A stretch of DNA of 31,797 nucleotides from Ruminococcus sp. UBA4240 (GCA_002395525.1 DGXE01000059.1:1-31797); one strand, 5' to 3'. Numbered from the stretch's first letter, positions 1 through 6,815 are shown. Notes: generated by a model from the sequence alone, not told the origin. Program-made: numbers and translations.

Positions 1-1
1 G

Positions 2-586
2 CTTGCAAAGGAGAACAAGAAGTTCCAGATCTCAAAGGTCGCCTCCGGTGCACGGTTTCAGACCTACAGAGGCTGCATAGAATGGCTTGAAGATGCAGGG
101 ATAGTGAATGTATGCCATTGCATGAGCTTCCCGGAGCTGCCGCTGAAAGGCAACATCGACCCGGACAAATTCAAGCTGTACCTTGCAGACACCGGGTTGC
201 TGGTGGCAATGCTCGACGATGAGGCGCAGGAGGATCTTCGTGCCAACAAGAACCTTGGGGTCTACAAGGGGGCTCTCTACGAAAACATGGTGGGTGAGGC
301 ACTGGTAAAGTGCGGATGTCCGCTGTGCTACTACAAGCGTGATGACTCCACCCTTGAACAGGATTTCTTCCTGAGAACGAAGGATTCCCTTGTCCCTGTG
401 GAGGTAAAATCCCAGAACGGCAGGGCAAAGTCCCTGCGGACGCTGATAGCATCGGACAAATACGCTGACATACGCTTTGGCATCAAGATGATAAACGGCA
501 ACACAGGCTGCGCTGACAACATATACACATTCCCGTATTTCTGCACTTTTCTGCTGAAAGAGTACTTACAAGAAGCAAGATTATAG
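2..586 (+). CDS. DUF4143-type AAA+ ATPase, C-terminal part (5' end outside window)
   Basis: The open frame enters from the left edge (codons from base 2), so the start and the N-terminal P-loop ATPase domain are missing. The visible 194 residues look like the C-terminal half of the AAA_14/DUF4143 family: a winged-helix-like stretch (SKVASGARFQTYRGCIEWLE), then KFKLYLADTGLLVAML, YENMVGEAL, and a PD-(D/E)XK-like end (EQDFFLR ... LVPVEVKSQNGRAKSL). In this family the C-terminal domain resembles a restriction-endonuclease fold; the cellular role is mostly unknown and some members are linked to toxin-antitoxin or mobile loci. The last codons (LQEARL, stop TAG at 584-586) lie inside a 7-bp repeat array, with a further in-frame TGA at 593. 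Family assignment is fairly sure; function is not. Confidence 0.8.
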   Translation, partial: LAKENKKFQISKVASGARFQTYRGCIEWLEDAGIVNVCHCMSFPELPLKGNIDPDKFKLYLADTGLLVAMLDDEAQEDLRANKNLGVYKGALYENMVGEALVKCGCPLCYYKRDDSTLEQDFFLRTKDSLVPVEVKSQNGRAKSLRTLIASDKYADIRFGIKMINGNTGCADNIYTFPYFCTFLLKEYLQEARL

Positions 587-596
587 AAGCAATGAC
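569..596 (+). repeat. Heptamer array, CAAGAAG class, spanning a stop codon
   Basis: Four consecutive 7-bp units: CAAGAAG, CAAGATT, ATAGAAG, CAATGAC. The array encodes the last residues and the TAG stop of the DUF4143 gene. The same unit class recurs at 23394-23421, again over a stop codon. Confidence 0.6.
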
Positions 597-700
597 AGTG
601 AGCTGACAGCTTGACTGCCCTTGCTGATGTCAGAGCGTCGCTTTTGGAATAAGAAAACAAGCAAAGAGAAAGGCAAGCGTCCAATTTCCCGTCACCGCCA

Positions 701-728
701 TTCATTCTGCATTCTTCATTCTGCATTA
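701..728 (+). repeat. Heptamer array, NNCATTC class
   Basis: Four exact 7-bp steps: TTCATTC, TGCATTC, TTCATTC, TGCATTA, i.e. two copies of a 14-mer. The reverse complement of this class (AATGNAG) appears after ftsE at 2865-2892. Confidence 0.75.
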
Positions 729-784
729 GATATGCGGCTGCCACACGCAAAGTCAAGCAGCCCGATCTCCGGCAGTAACACCTG

Positions 785-835
785 TTCACTATTCACTGTT
801 AGCTATTAGCTGCTTAATTTTTTGCTTAATTTTTT
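785..835 (+). repeat. Heptamer array TTCACTA/TTAGCTA followed by a 12-bp AT-rich direct repeat
   Basis: Units TTCACTA, TTCACTG, TTAGCTA, TTAGCTG (785-812), then GCTTAATTTTTT twice in tandem (812-823, 824-835). The T-rich repeats could help end transcription from the left, but there is no stem directly before them. Confidence 0.7.
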
Positions 836-874
836 CGATGTTCACAGAATGTTAACACATTTATATGCACAATG

Positions 875-883
875 TGGTAAAAT
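875..883 (+). promoter_or_regulatory. Candidate extended -10 for the PucR-like gene / ftsEX operon
   Basis: TGG TAAAAT at 875-883 matches an extended -10 and sits in the context TGTGGTAAAATG, close to the TGTGGTATAATG of two stronger promoters in the window. The only TTGACA-like box upstream (TTAACA, 852-857) is 20 bp away, longer than ideal, so the -35 is unsure. It would give a leader of about 160 nt. Confidence 0.45.
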
Positions 884-923
884 GTAGGATACGAATTTGT
901 ATATTTTTGGGATTATACCAAAG

Positions 924-960
924 CTGTCAGGGGGTATGTGTGTAAGTCTCCCTCCGACAG
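924..960 (+). other. Imperfect stem-loop in the leader of the PucR-like gene
   Basis: CTGTC (924-928) pairs with GACAG (956-960), and the inner GGGGG run can pair with the CCCTCC side, giving a hairpin of about 37 nt in the predicted 5' leader. No known riboswitch motif was recognised. Confidence 0.35.
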
Positions 961-1048
961 TCTGAAAACACCTTTAGATCGCAGCTCGCCCCGGTGCAGA
1001 GGTGCCGCGGCGGCGGGTCGCATGAAACACAGAAAGGAAGTAATGACC

Positions 1049-2134
1049 ATGTCCAACAGATTATTCCAGGGGCTTATCCACCAGATGCGTGACACAGTAG
1101 GCTGCACTATCGGTGTAGTTGATTCCGGTGCCACCATCATCGCCTGCAGCGAGCTTACCCGCATAGGCACAGTAAACGAATACGTATCCATGGATCTTTC
1201 GGATAACCATGACATATTTGTGCGTGACGGATACACCTACAAGCCCTTCGGATCCCGTCCCAAGCCCGATTACGCCGTATTTGTAGAGGGCACGGACGAA
1301 ATGGCTGCCAAGTACGCAGGCATCATGGCCATTACTCTTGCAAGCATAAAGCAGTACTACGACGAAAAGTACGACAGGAACAACTTCGTCAAGAACGTGG
1401 TTCTTGACAACGTTCTCCCCGGGGACATCGTGGTAAAGGCAAGGGAGCTGCACTTCAACAACGACATCAGCAGAGTGGTGCTCCTCATCAGGGTCATCAC
1501 CTCCAACGACGTTTCCGCATATGACGTGATACAGAACCTTTTCCCCGACAAGACAAAGGACTTCATCTTCAATGTTACCGAGTCCGACATCGTTCTTGTC
1601 AAGGAGATAAAGCCCAACATCGATCCCGGCGACCTGGACAAGCTGGCACGCTCCATTTCCGACACCCTGTCCGGCGAGTTCTACACCCGTGTAAATGTGG
1701 GCATAGGCACCCCCGTTGTGGGCATAAAGGATCTGGCACGCTCCTTCAAGGAAGCGCAGATGGCTCTTGAGGTGGGCAAGGTATTTGACACCGAGAAGGC
1801 CATAGTATCCTATGACAATTTGGGTATCGCAAGGCTCATCTATCATCTTCCCACAACTCTCTGCGAGACATTCCTTGCGGAGGTGTTCAAGAAGAATTCC
1901 ATCGAGTCCCTTGACCATGAGACCCTCTTTACCATACAGAAGTTCTTTGAGAACAGCCTGAACGTTTCCGAGACCTCAAGGAAGCTCTTTGTTCACAGGA
2001 ACACCCTTGTGTACAGGCTTGAGAAGATAAAGAAGCTGACGGGTCTTGACCTGCGTGAATTCGACCATGCCATCGTGTTCAAGATCGCCCTTATGGTCAA
2101 GAAGTACCTTTCATCCAATCCCACTAAGTTCTAA
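1049..2134 (+). CDS. PucR/CdaR-like transcriptional regulator
   Basis: A 361-residue protein. The C-terminal region (about residues 304-345) holds a PucR-type helix-turn-helix: LNVSETSRKLFVHRNTLVYRLEKI, where HRNTLxYRLxKI is the family signature (HTH_30). The centre has the layout of the degenerate GGDEF-like domain of CdaR/PucR proteins. The N-terminus (MSNRLFQGLIHQMRDTVGCTIGVVDSGATIIA) looks like a small ligand-sensing domain. An ATG at 1043 is also in frame, but AGGAAG at 1035-1040 is only 2 bp from it and 8 bp from the ATG at 1049, so 1049 is preferred. The gene ends 15 bp before ftsE, so it is probably cotranscribed with the division genes. PucR proteins usually regulate catabolic genes in response to small molecules; its ligand and targets cannot be read from the sequence. 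Confidence 0.85.
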   Translation: MSNRLFQGLIHQMRDTVGCTIGVVDSGATIIACSELTRIGTVNEYVSMDLSDNHDIFVRDGYTYKPFGSRPKPDYAVFVEGTDEMAAKYAGIMAITLASIKQYYDEKYDRNNFVKNVVLDNVLPGDIVVKARELHFNNDISRVVLLIRVITSNDVSAYDVIQNLFPDKTKDFIFNVTESDIVLVKEIKPNIDPGDLDKLARSISDTLSGEFYTRVNVGIGTPVVGIKDLARSFKEAQMALEVGKVFDTEKAIVSYDNLGIARLIYHLPTTLCETFLAEVFKKNSIESLDHETLFTIQKFFENSLNVSETSRKLFVHRNTLVYRLEKIKKLTGLDLREFDHAIVFKIALMVKKYLSSNPTKF

Positions 2135-2149
2135 AAGCAGGTGTAGTTT

Positions 2150-2860
2150 TTGATCGAACTCAACCACATATATGTGACATATGACAGGCGTGAGATCATG
2201 CGTGCCGGGGACAACACCACCGAGCCGGTGCTAAAGGACATCTCCCTGAAGATAAACGACGGGGAGTTCGCCTTTATAGTCGGTGAGAACGGTGCGGGCA
2301 AGAGCACCCTGATAAAGCTCCTTATCCGTGAGGTGACTGCCGACAGGCGTGATGACGTACAGAGCAGCATCAACGTCAACGGCTACGACCTTATGAGCCT
2401 GAGCGAGCGTGACGTGCCCCTGCTGCGGCGCACCATCGGATTTGTGTTCCAGGATTACAAGCTGATACAGTCCATGAACGTATACGACAACGTAGCGTTC
2501 TCCCTGCGCTGCACGGATGCCCCCAACAAGTACATACGAAAGCGTGTGCCGGCGGTCATAGGCCTTATGGGCTTAGGCTCCAAGATTCGCCAGAACCCGG
2601 AGAAGCTCTCCGGCGGCGAGCGCCAGCGTGTGGCGATCGCAAGAGCCCTTGCGGGGAACCCTCAGCTCATCATTGCGGACGAGCCCACGGGCAACCTTGA
2701 CCCCCGCACTTCCGTGGAGATAATCTCCCTGCTCAAAAAGATAAACGAGAAGGGCACCACGGTTGTCATCGTCACCCACGAGCACGAGCTTGTCAAGCGC
2801 TTCGGCGGCAGGCTCATCAACATCAAGAAGGGCGAGATAGCCTTTGACGGACACGTCTGA
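2150..2860 (+). CDS. ftsE: Cell-division ATP-binding protein FtsE
   Basis: ABC ATPase of 236 residues, typical for FtsE, which binds the membrane protein FtsX and powers activation of septal peptidoglycan hydrolases. Visible motifs are Walker A GENGAGKST, Q-loop in FVFQDYKL, signature LSGGERQRVAIARAL, Walker B LIIADEPTGNLD and the switch histidine in VIVTHEHE. Walker A has GENG where many FtsE proteins have an SG pair; this is conservative. The only suitable start is TTG at 2150, preceded by AGGTG about 7 bp upstream. It lies 15 bp after the PucR-like gene and 225 bp before ftsX, a gap filled by repeats, unlike the overlapping ftsEX of many bacteria. The stop is followed by in-frame TAA and TGA within a repeat array. 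Confidence 0.95.
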   Translation: MIELNHIYVTYDRREIMRAGDNTTEPVLKDISLKINDGEFAFIVGENGAGKSTLIKLLIREVTADRRDDVQSSINVNGYDLMSLSERDVPLLRRTIGFVFQDYKLIQSMNVYDNVAFSLRCTDAPNKYIRKRVPAVIGLMGLGSKIRQNPEKLSGGERQRVAIARALAGNPQLIIADEPTGNLDPRTSVEIISLLKKINEKGTTVVIVTHEHELVKRFGGRLINIKKGEIAFDGHV

Positions 2861-2864
2861 ATGT

Positions 2865-2892
2865 AATGAAGAATGCAGAAGGAAGAATGAAT
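2865..2892 (+). repeat. Heptamer array, AATGNAG class, just after ftsE
   Basis: Units AATGAAG, AATGCAG, AAGGAAG, AATGAAT start 4 bp after the ftsE stop. This is the reverse complement of the class at 701-728. Confidence 0.7.
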
Positions 2893-2928
2893 ATCTGCGG
2901 TGTTTTGCGTTTGGCTGCTGCTGCCCGA

Positions 2929-2942
2929 GTGTACAGTGTACA
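2929..2942 (+). repeat. Heptamer pair, GTGTACA class
   Basis: Two exact units GTGTACA GTGTACA, preceded by GCTGCTGCCCGA. Nearly the same context (GGCTGTTGTCCGAGTGTACA) occurs at about 6392-6412 and, altered, at 13092-13113. Confidence 0.6.
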
Positions 2943-2960
2943 GTTGGGTGACGGAGAACG

Positions 2961-2991
2961 GCTGGCTTGTTCTCCTCTTTCCCTGCTCCGC
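2961..2991 (-). repeat. Purine-rich block of the composite intergenic repeat, minus orientation
   Basis: On the minus strand it reads GCGGAGCAGGGAAAGAGGAG followed by AACAAGCCAGCC, matching the GCGGGCAAAGAGGAAA...CAAGCCGCC block at 6683-6713 and elsewhere. Confidence 0.55.
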
Positions 2992-3043
2992 TTGCTTTGT
3001 TTTGCAGGAAAAGAGGACAATAGACATTAGTTCTATGTCAGCT

Positions 3044-3071
3044 TCTCTAAACTCTAACTACTAACATCTAA
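3044..3071 (+). repeat. Heptamer array, NNNCTAA class, before ftsX
   Basis: Units TCTCTAA, ACTCTAA, CTACTAA, CATCTAA. The array ends 3 bp before the GAAGGG ribosome binding site of ftsX. Confidence 0.7.
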
Positions 3072-3085
3072 CCGAAGGGTTTTCT

Positions 3086-3991
3086 ATGAGATTAAATAGT
3101 TTTGGTTATCTTTTCAGGCGGGGAGCCAAGGGCATAATACAGAACCGCATCATGTCCTTCGCCTCCCTGTGCATACTCACGGTGTCACTGCTGATGATAG
3201 GCTTTACCGTGCTTTTCACATCCAACATCAACATGATGATAGGCAATGTGGAGAACAAGAACGAGGTAATAGTCTACATCAAGGACGGCACCTCCGATGA
3301 GGACATCGAGAAGCTGGGGGAGCAGCTCAAGGGCGCTTCCAACGTGGCAAACGTCAGCTTCTACTCAAAGGAACAGGCCTTTGAGGACATAAAGGCGGAT
3401 ATGACCAATGCGGAGGGCATATTCGACTACCTGGGGGACGAGAGCCCTCTGCCCGATGCCTACCGCATACGCATCACGGACATAGACAAGATGAGCTCCA
3501 CCCTTATGGACATCAACGGCTTTGAGAACATCGACAAGGTGAAGGCACCCTACGATTTTGTAAACGTGCTTTCCGGCATAAACACCATGGTGACCATAGT
3601 CAGTGCTGTGGTGCTGGCGGCACTCATCGTGGTGAGCTTTGTCATCATCTCCAACACCACCCGTGCCAGTGTGGACTTCCGCAAGCGTGAGATACAGATA
3701 ATGAAGTACGTGGGAGCCACCAACACCTTTATCAAGATACCCTTCTTCATCGAGGGGCTTCTCATAGGGATAATAGCGGGCGTAATAGCCTTTGTGCTGA
3801 CCAAGATAGGCTACGACAGCCTTTCCGCCCTGCTCTCCTCCGAGACCACCATATTTGCGGCAATGGGCACCACAGGGTTCATCCCCTTCTCCCACTACTC
3901 AGTATATGCGGCAGTGGGCTACATCGGGGCAGCCGCCCTTATCAGCGCCATAGGGACTGTATTCAGCACGAGAAAATACGTAAAGGTATAA
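3086..3991 (+). CDS. ftsX: Cell-division membrane protein FtsX
   Basis: A 301-residue FtsX: cytoplasmic N-terminus (MRLNSFGYLFRRGAKGI), TM1 about 22-44, an extracellular domain of about 125 residues (EVIVYIKDGTSDEDIEKL ... NIDKVKAPYDFV) that contacts the hydrolase, TM2 about 171-195, the cytoplasmic FRKREIQIMKYVGAT coupling segment, TM3 about 220-243 and TM4 about 271-293. With FtsE it forms the ABC-type complex that transmits ATP hydrolysis across the membrane to a peptidoglycan hydrolase. A GAAGGG site lies 8 bp before the ATG. The M23 gene begins 64 bp after the stop, consistent with an FtsEX-partner arrangement. Confidence 0.95.
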   Translation: MRLNSFGYLFRRGAKGIIQNRIMSFASLCILTVSLLMIGFTVLFTSNINMMIGNVENKNEVIVYIKDGTSDEDIEKLGEQLKGASNVANVSFYSKEQAFEDIKADMTNAEGIFDYLGDESPLPDAYRIRITDIDKMSSTLMDINGFENIDKVKAPYDFVNVLSGINTMVTIVSAVVLAALIVVSFVIISNTTRASVDFRKREIQIMKYVGATNTFIKIPFFIEGLLIGIIAGVIAFVLTKIGYDSLSALLSSETTIFAAMGTTGFIPFSHYSVYAAVGYIGAAALISAIGTVFSTRKYVKV

Positions 3992-4000
3992 TGGAACATA

Positions 4001-4028
4001 CTGTCCGCCCACGATGCTGACCGGACAG
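4001..4028. other. Hairpin between ftsX and the M23 gene
   Basis: CTGTCCG (4001-4007) and CGGACAG (4022-4028) form a perfect 7-bp stem with a 14-nt loop. There is no T-run after it, so it is more likely a processing or attenuation element than a terminator. Confidence 0.4.
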
Positions 4029-4055
4029 AAAAGTAAGGAAAGAGAAAGAGAAACA

Positions 4056-5534
4056 ATGAAAGCAACAATGAAACGCATATTCAGAAGGACTGTGGCTCTG
4101 ACGCTCTGCGCAGGGCTCATAGCCGCAGGCGGCAGCTTTGCCGGTGCGGACTATTCCTCACAGATAGAGGAGCTGGAAAACAGGCGGTATCAGCTTGCAC
4201 AGGAGAAAAAGCAGGCTGAGGCCGACCTTGCCGCCTTCGAGGAGGGGGCAAGGGAATCTGCGGAGTATATGGAGATATACGACGAGAAGATGCACATACA
4301 GGAGGAGGAGATCACAAACCTTAAGGAGCAGATCTCCATCCTTGACACGGATATAGAAGCCACCTCCCGCCTTATCGCCAGCAAGGAGGTGGAGATAGCC
4401 CAGGACATAGAGGACTTCAAGCAGAGGCTTCGTGTCATGTACATGGAGGGCAGCGACAGCCTTGCCTCCATACTTGTAGGCTCCACTGACTTCTACGATG
4501 TGCTTGTGCGCACAGAGCTCATGGAGCGTGTTTCCCGCCACGACAACCAGATGATAGATGACCTGAACACCAAGATAAACGAGCTTATCGCCGAGAAGGA
4601 CAAGCTCGAGGAGGACATGACAGCCCTTGAGGAAAAGAAGGCTGATTCCGAGGAAGTGCTTTCGGAGCTGCAGGAGACCTACAACGACCACGTTGAGATG
4701 AAGGCATACTACGAGGAGCAGGCACAGGCTCTCAGGGAGCGCACTCCCGAGATGATGGCTGAGGCTGACGACGTAGAGGAGGAGCTGCAGAAGTACATCC
4801 GTCTCCAGCAGGAGGAGAACGAGCGCCTTGAAGCCGAGCGCAGAGCCCGTGAGGAAAAGGAACGCAAGGAGCGGGAAGAGCGTGAGCGCAAGGAACGTGA
4901 GGAGCAGGAGCGCAGAGAGCGTGAGCAGCGTGAGCGTGAGGAATACGAGGCACGCATGGCAGCAGCCCAGGAGGAAGCAGACAGCTACTATCAGCCCTCT
5001 GAGGACACCACTTCCTATGCCGAGCCCGAGGTAAGCTACTCCTCCACCTACGGACAGTCCGACGAATACGGGGACGACTACGATTCCCTCTATGAAAGCA
5101 GCGAAAGCGACAGCTATTCATCGGGTTCATCAGACTTCATATGGCCCTGCCCCACGGTCTACAACATGACCGACGGCTACGGCTACCGCACCATAGACGA
5201 GGAGGGAGGCTCCTCCGACTTCCATAAGGGCATAGACATCACCAAGCCCGGGTGTGCCGGCGAGAAGATAGTGGCAAGCGCATCGGGAAAGGTCATCACC
5301 GCCTCCAACACAGGCAACGGCTACGGTATACACGTTGTCATCGACCACGGCGGCAAGATAGCCACCCTTTACGCACATATGTCGGAGTGTACCGTCAGCG
5401 TGGGGGACTACGTGGAGCAGGGGCAGACCATAGGCTACATAGGCTGCACAGGCTATGCCTACGGAAATCACTGCCACTTTGAGGTGCGTGTCAACGGTCA
5501 GCACACCGATCCCCTCAATTATGTAAGTATGTAA
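4056..5534 (+). CDS. Secreted coiled-coil M23 (LytM-type) peptidoglycan endopeptidase, probable FtsEX partner
   Basis: A 492-residue exported hydrolase. A signal peptide (MKATMKRIFRRTVALTLCAG ... FAGA) is followed by a long coiled coil (about 30-245), as in EnvC/PcsB-like FtsEX partners. Next is an unusual E/R/K-rich segment (about 250-305, AERRAREEKERKEREERE-like) likely to be a continuous charged helix, then an S/Y/E/D-rich linker (about 309-358). The C-terminal M23 domain (about 361-492) has FHKGIDI (H390, D394), ATLYAHMSE and NHCHFEV (H472, H474), the full HxxxD ... HxH zinc set, so it should be active, unlike degenerate EnvC. The start at 4056 begins the signal peptide; ATG 4068 is an alternative. 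Position right after ftsX supports activation by FtsEX, a family-based inference. Confidence 0.9.
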   Translation: MKATMKRIFRRTVALTLCAGLIAAGGSFAGADYSSQIEELENRRYQLAQEKKQAEADLAAFEEGARESAEYMEIYDEKMHIQEEEITNLKEQISILDTDIEATSRLIASKEVEIAQDIEDFKQRLRVMYMEGSDSLASILVGSTDFYDVLVRTELMERVSRHDNQMIDDLNTKINELIAEKDKLEEDMTALEEKKADSEEVLSELQETYNDHVEMKAYYEEQAQALRERTPEMMAEADDVEEELQKYIRLQQEENERLEAERRAREEKERKEREERERKEREEQERREREQREREEYEARMAAAQEEADSYYQPSEDTTSYAEPEVSYSSTYGQSDEYGDDYDSLYESSESDSYSSGSSDFIWPCPTVYNMTDGYGYRTIDEEGGSSDFHKGIDITKPGCAGEKIVASASGKVITASNTGNGYGIHVVIDHGGKIATLYAHMSECTVSVGDYVEQGQTIGYIGCTGYAYGNHCHFEVRVNGQHTDPLNYVSM

Positions 5535-5539
5535 ACATA

Positions 5540-5567
5540 AGGTCAGAGGTTAGAGATCAGAGGTTAG
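5540..5567 (+). repeat. Heptamer array, AGGTCAG/AGGTTAG class
   Basis: Units AGGTCAG, AGGTTAG, AGATCAG, AGGTTAG begin 5 bp after the stop of the M23 gene (the last base of an in-frame TAA at 5538-5540). Confidence 0.75.
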
Positions 5568-5609
5568 AAAGAGTAATGCGGAACAGGCGGCTTGCCCTCT
5601 CTGTTCCGG

Positions 5610-5676
5610 TCATCTGACTCCTGACATCTTATCTCTGACCTCTTTTTTAGAAGATAGAGGTCAGAGATAAGAGATC
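5610..5676 (+). repeat. Nine-unit heptamer array containing a perfect 16-bp inverted repeat
   Basis: Five pyrimidine-class units (TCATCTG, ACTCCTG, ACATCTT, ATCTCTG, ACCTCTT) are followed, after a T-run, by four purine-class units (AGAAGAT, AGAGGTC, AGAGATA, AGAGATC). Bases 5628-5643 are exactly complementary to 5656-5671, with a 12-nt T-rich loop. A smaller stem, CGGAACAG / CTGTTCCG (5579-5586 / 5601-5608), lies just before. It may act as an imperfect terminator for the M23 gene. Confidence 0.75.
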
Positions 5677-5712
5677 AAAAAGGCTGACGGCAGATCGCCC
5701 GGCGGCTTTCCG

Positions 5713-5740
5713 TCAGCTATTCGCTATTAGCTATTCAGAG
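5713..5740 (+). repeat. Heptamer array, TTAGCTA class, reaching a ribosome binding site
   Basis: Units TCAGCTA, TTCGCTA, TTAGCTA, TTCAGAG. The last unit supplies the AGAGG that serves as the likely (distant) ribosome binding site of the DUF5662 gene. Confidence 0.65.
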
Positions 5741-5753
5741 GTAATCAACCATT

Positions 5754-6329
5754 ATGAACAACATACCAAAGCTCACCGCAAAGAACTTTTTCGGCCATCT
5801 GCGCACGGTGGAGAACCACCGCAGCAAGGTCTGCCGCCACTGCTTCAGGGCAGGGCTGTACTGGCAGGGGCTCACCCATGACCTGTCCAAGTATGCCCCG
5901 GAGGAGTTCTTCATCTCAGCAGCCATGTACCAGGAGGGGAAGCGCTCCCCCAACGAGGCGGAGCGGGAGAATTACGGATATTCCCGGGCATGGATGCACC
6001 ACAAGGGGCACAACAAGCACCACTTTGAGTACTGGTGCGACTACGACCCTATTACAAAGAAGATGAAGCCGGTGAAAATGCCCCTTATCTACGTCTGCGA
6101 GATGTTCTGCGACAGAGTGGCGGCATCCAAGGTGTACATGGGGGACAGCTACACCGACCGTGCCCCCCTTGAATACTTCCTGAGAGGGAAGCCCCGCCGG
6201 GACAACATCCACCCCGTCACCTCAAGGCTCATTGAAAAGCTCCTCACCATGCTTGCCGAGGAGGGGGAGGAAAAGACATTTACATATATAAGGAAACTCC
6301 TTGTCAGAAGCAGGAAAAGAAGCAAGTAA
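5754..6329 (+). CDS. DUF5662 family protein (HD-like histidine-rich)
   Basis: A 191-residue soluble protein recognised as DUF5662 by its pattern: an N-terminal HLRTVENHRSKV, then THDLSKYAPEEF (H42-D43), a histidine-rich stretch MHHKGHNKHHFEYW (about 81-94) and a later aspartate in CEMFCDRVAAS. The spacing of H, HD, H and D suggests an HD-phosphohydrolase-like metal site, but this is inference; no function is established to my knowledge. The start ATG follows AGAGG by about 12 bp. It is downstream of the M23 gene, separated by 219 bp of repeats, and convergent with glgB, so cotranscription is uncertain. Confidence 0.75.
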   Translation: MNNIPKLTAKNFFGHLRTVENHRSKVCRHCFRAGLYWQGLTHDLSKYAPEEFFISAAMYQEGKRSPNEAERENYGYSRAWMHHKGHNKHHFEYWCDYDPITKKMKPVKMPLIYVCEMFCDRVAASKVYMGDSYTDRAPLEYFLRGKPRRDNIHPVTSRLIEKLLTMLAEEGEEKTFTYIRKLLVRSRKRSK

Positions 6330-6433
6330 AGTAAAGTAACAGGTAATAATACAAGCTGACGGGGCTTTTGGCTGCCTGCTTCCCTCTTTGGCGGCTGTTG
6401 TCCGAGTGTACAGTTTTTTGACGATGAGCTGGT

Positions 6434-6461
6434 GACTTGATTTCCTCTTTGCCCGCTGCGC
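6434..6461 (-). repeat. Purine-rich block of the composite repeat, minus orientation
   Basis: On the minus strand it reads GCGCAGCGGGCAAAGAGGAA then ATCAAGTC, almost identical to the start of the plus copy at 6683-6720. On its minus-strand upstream side lies the heptamer array at 6465-6492. Confidence 0.65.
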
Positions 6462-6464
6462 TTG

Positions 6465-6492
6465 CAATAGCTAATAGCTAATAGTGAATAGG
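6465..6492 (+). repeat. Heptamer array, NAATAGN class
   Basis: Units CAATAGC, TAATAGC, TAATAGT, GAATAGG. Because 7 is not a multiple of 3, the repeated TAA/TAG puts stop codons in all three forward frames. Confidence 0.75.
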
Positions 6493-6594
6493 TGTAAGCT
6501 GATGGGGCTTTTGGCGGCTTGATCCTCTATTGAAGCAAAAGCGTCGCTTTGGCAAAAACGAGCAAAGATAAAATCAGGCACGCAACTTTGTCAC

Positions 6595-6629
6595 TGATAG
6601 CTATTCACTATTCGCTATTCACTATTCAC
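6595..6629 (+). repeat. Heptamer array, TATTCAC class (five units)
   Basis: Units TGATAGC, TATTCAC, TATTCGC, TATTCAC, TATTCAC; the complementary-strand form of the NAATAGN class. Confidence 0.8.
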
Positions 6630-6682
6630 TCAACCTATGGCTGCCAAACGCAAATCACAGCAAATCATTCTTCATTAGGAAA

Positions 6683-6720
6683 GCGCAGCGGGCAAAGAGA
6701 AAGACAAGCCGCCCAATCTC
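6683..6720 (+). repeat. Best copy of the purine-rich block of the composite repeat
   Basis: Reads GCGCAGCGGGCAAAGAGAAA then GACAAGCCGCCCAATCTC and is followed by CGTCC and a heptamer array. Related copies: 662-677, 2961-2991(-), 6370-6394(-), 6434-6461(-), 6513-6532(-), 6560-6580, 6774-6800, 8628-8645, 8947-8975, 9018-9050, 13071-13087(-), 23481-23507(-), 23530-23544. Confidence 0.65.
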
Positions 6721-6730
6721 CGTCCTATCA

Positions 6731-6758
6731 CTGTACATTGTACACTGTACACTGTACA
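6731..6758 (+). repeat. Heptamer array, CTGTACA class
   Basis: Units CTGTACA, TTGTACA, CTGTACA, CTGTACA, only one base differing. Each unit contains the palindrome TGTACA. Confidence 0.8.
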
Positions 6759-6815
6759 CTTGAACCGCACAACCCAAAGAGGAAAGCAAGCAGCCCATTC
6801 CCCCGTCAGAACCGT

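Larger units (their letters stand above)
587..1048. other. 462-bp intergenic spacer with heptamer arrays and a purine-rich block
   Basis: No convincing gene is present. The spacer holds a GCGTCGCTTTTGG block (about 631-643), a purine-rich block CAAAGAGAAAGGCAAG (662-677), heptamer arrays at 701-728 and 785-812, a second block CACGCAAAGTCAAGCAGCC (about 738-756), an AT-rich 12-bp direct repeat (812-835), a promoter-like -10 (878-883) and a GC-rich leader for the next gene. Short open frames here are overlaps with repeats and have no ribosome binding site or coding character. Confidence 0.7.
6330..6815. other. 486-bp spacer between convergent genes, filled with composite repeats
   Basis: No gene is supported. 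From left to right: an AGTAA triplet just after the stop (6325-6339), minus-oriented purine-rich blocks (6370-6394 and 6434-6461), heptamer array 6465-6492, minus block 6513-6532, a GCGTCGCTTT block (6541-6550) with the small palindrome AAAGCGTCGCTTT, a plus block (6560-6580), array 6595-6629, GGCTGCCAAACGCAAA (about 6639-6654), the best plus block (6683-6720), array 6731-6758 and a last plus block (6774-6800). The blocks face both ways, as if several copies inserted next to or into each other. Confidence 0.7.

Noticed and set aside
6683..6720. Resemblance of GCGCAGCGGGCAAAG and nearby ACGCAAA to parts of the GEMM-I c-di-GMP riboswitch
   Set aside because: The order, spacing and closing stems of the aptamer are missing, the copies are degenerate, lie in both orientations and often between convergent genes. 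The similarity is probably chance.
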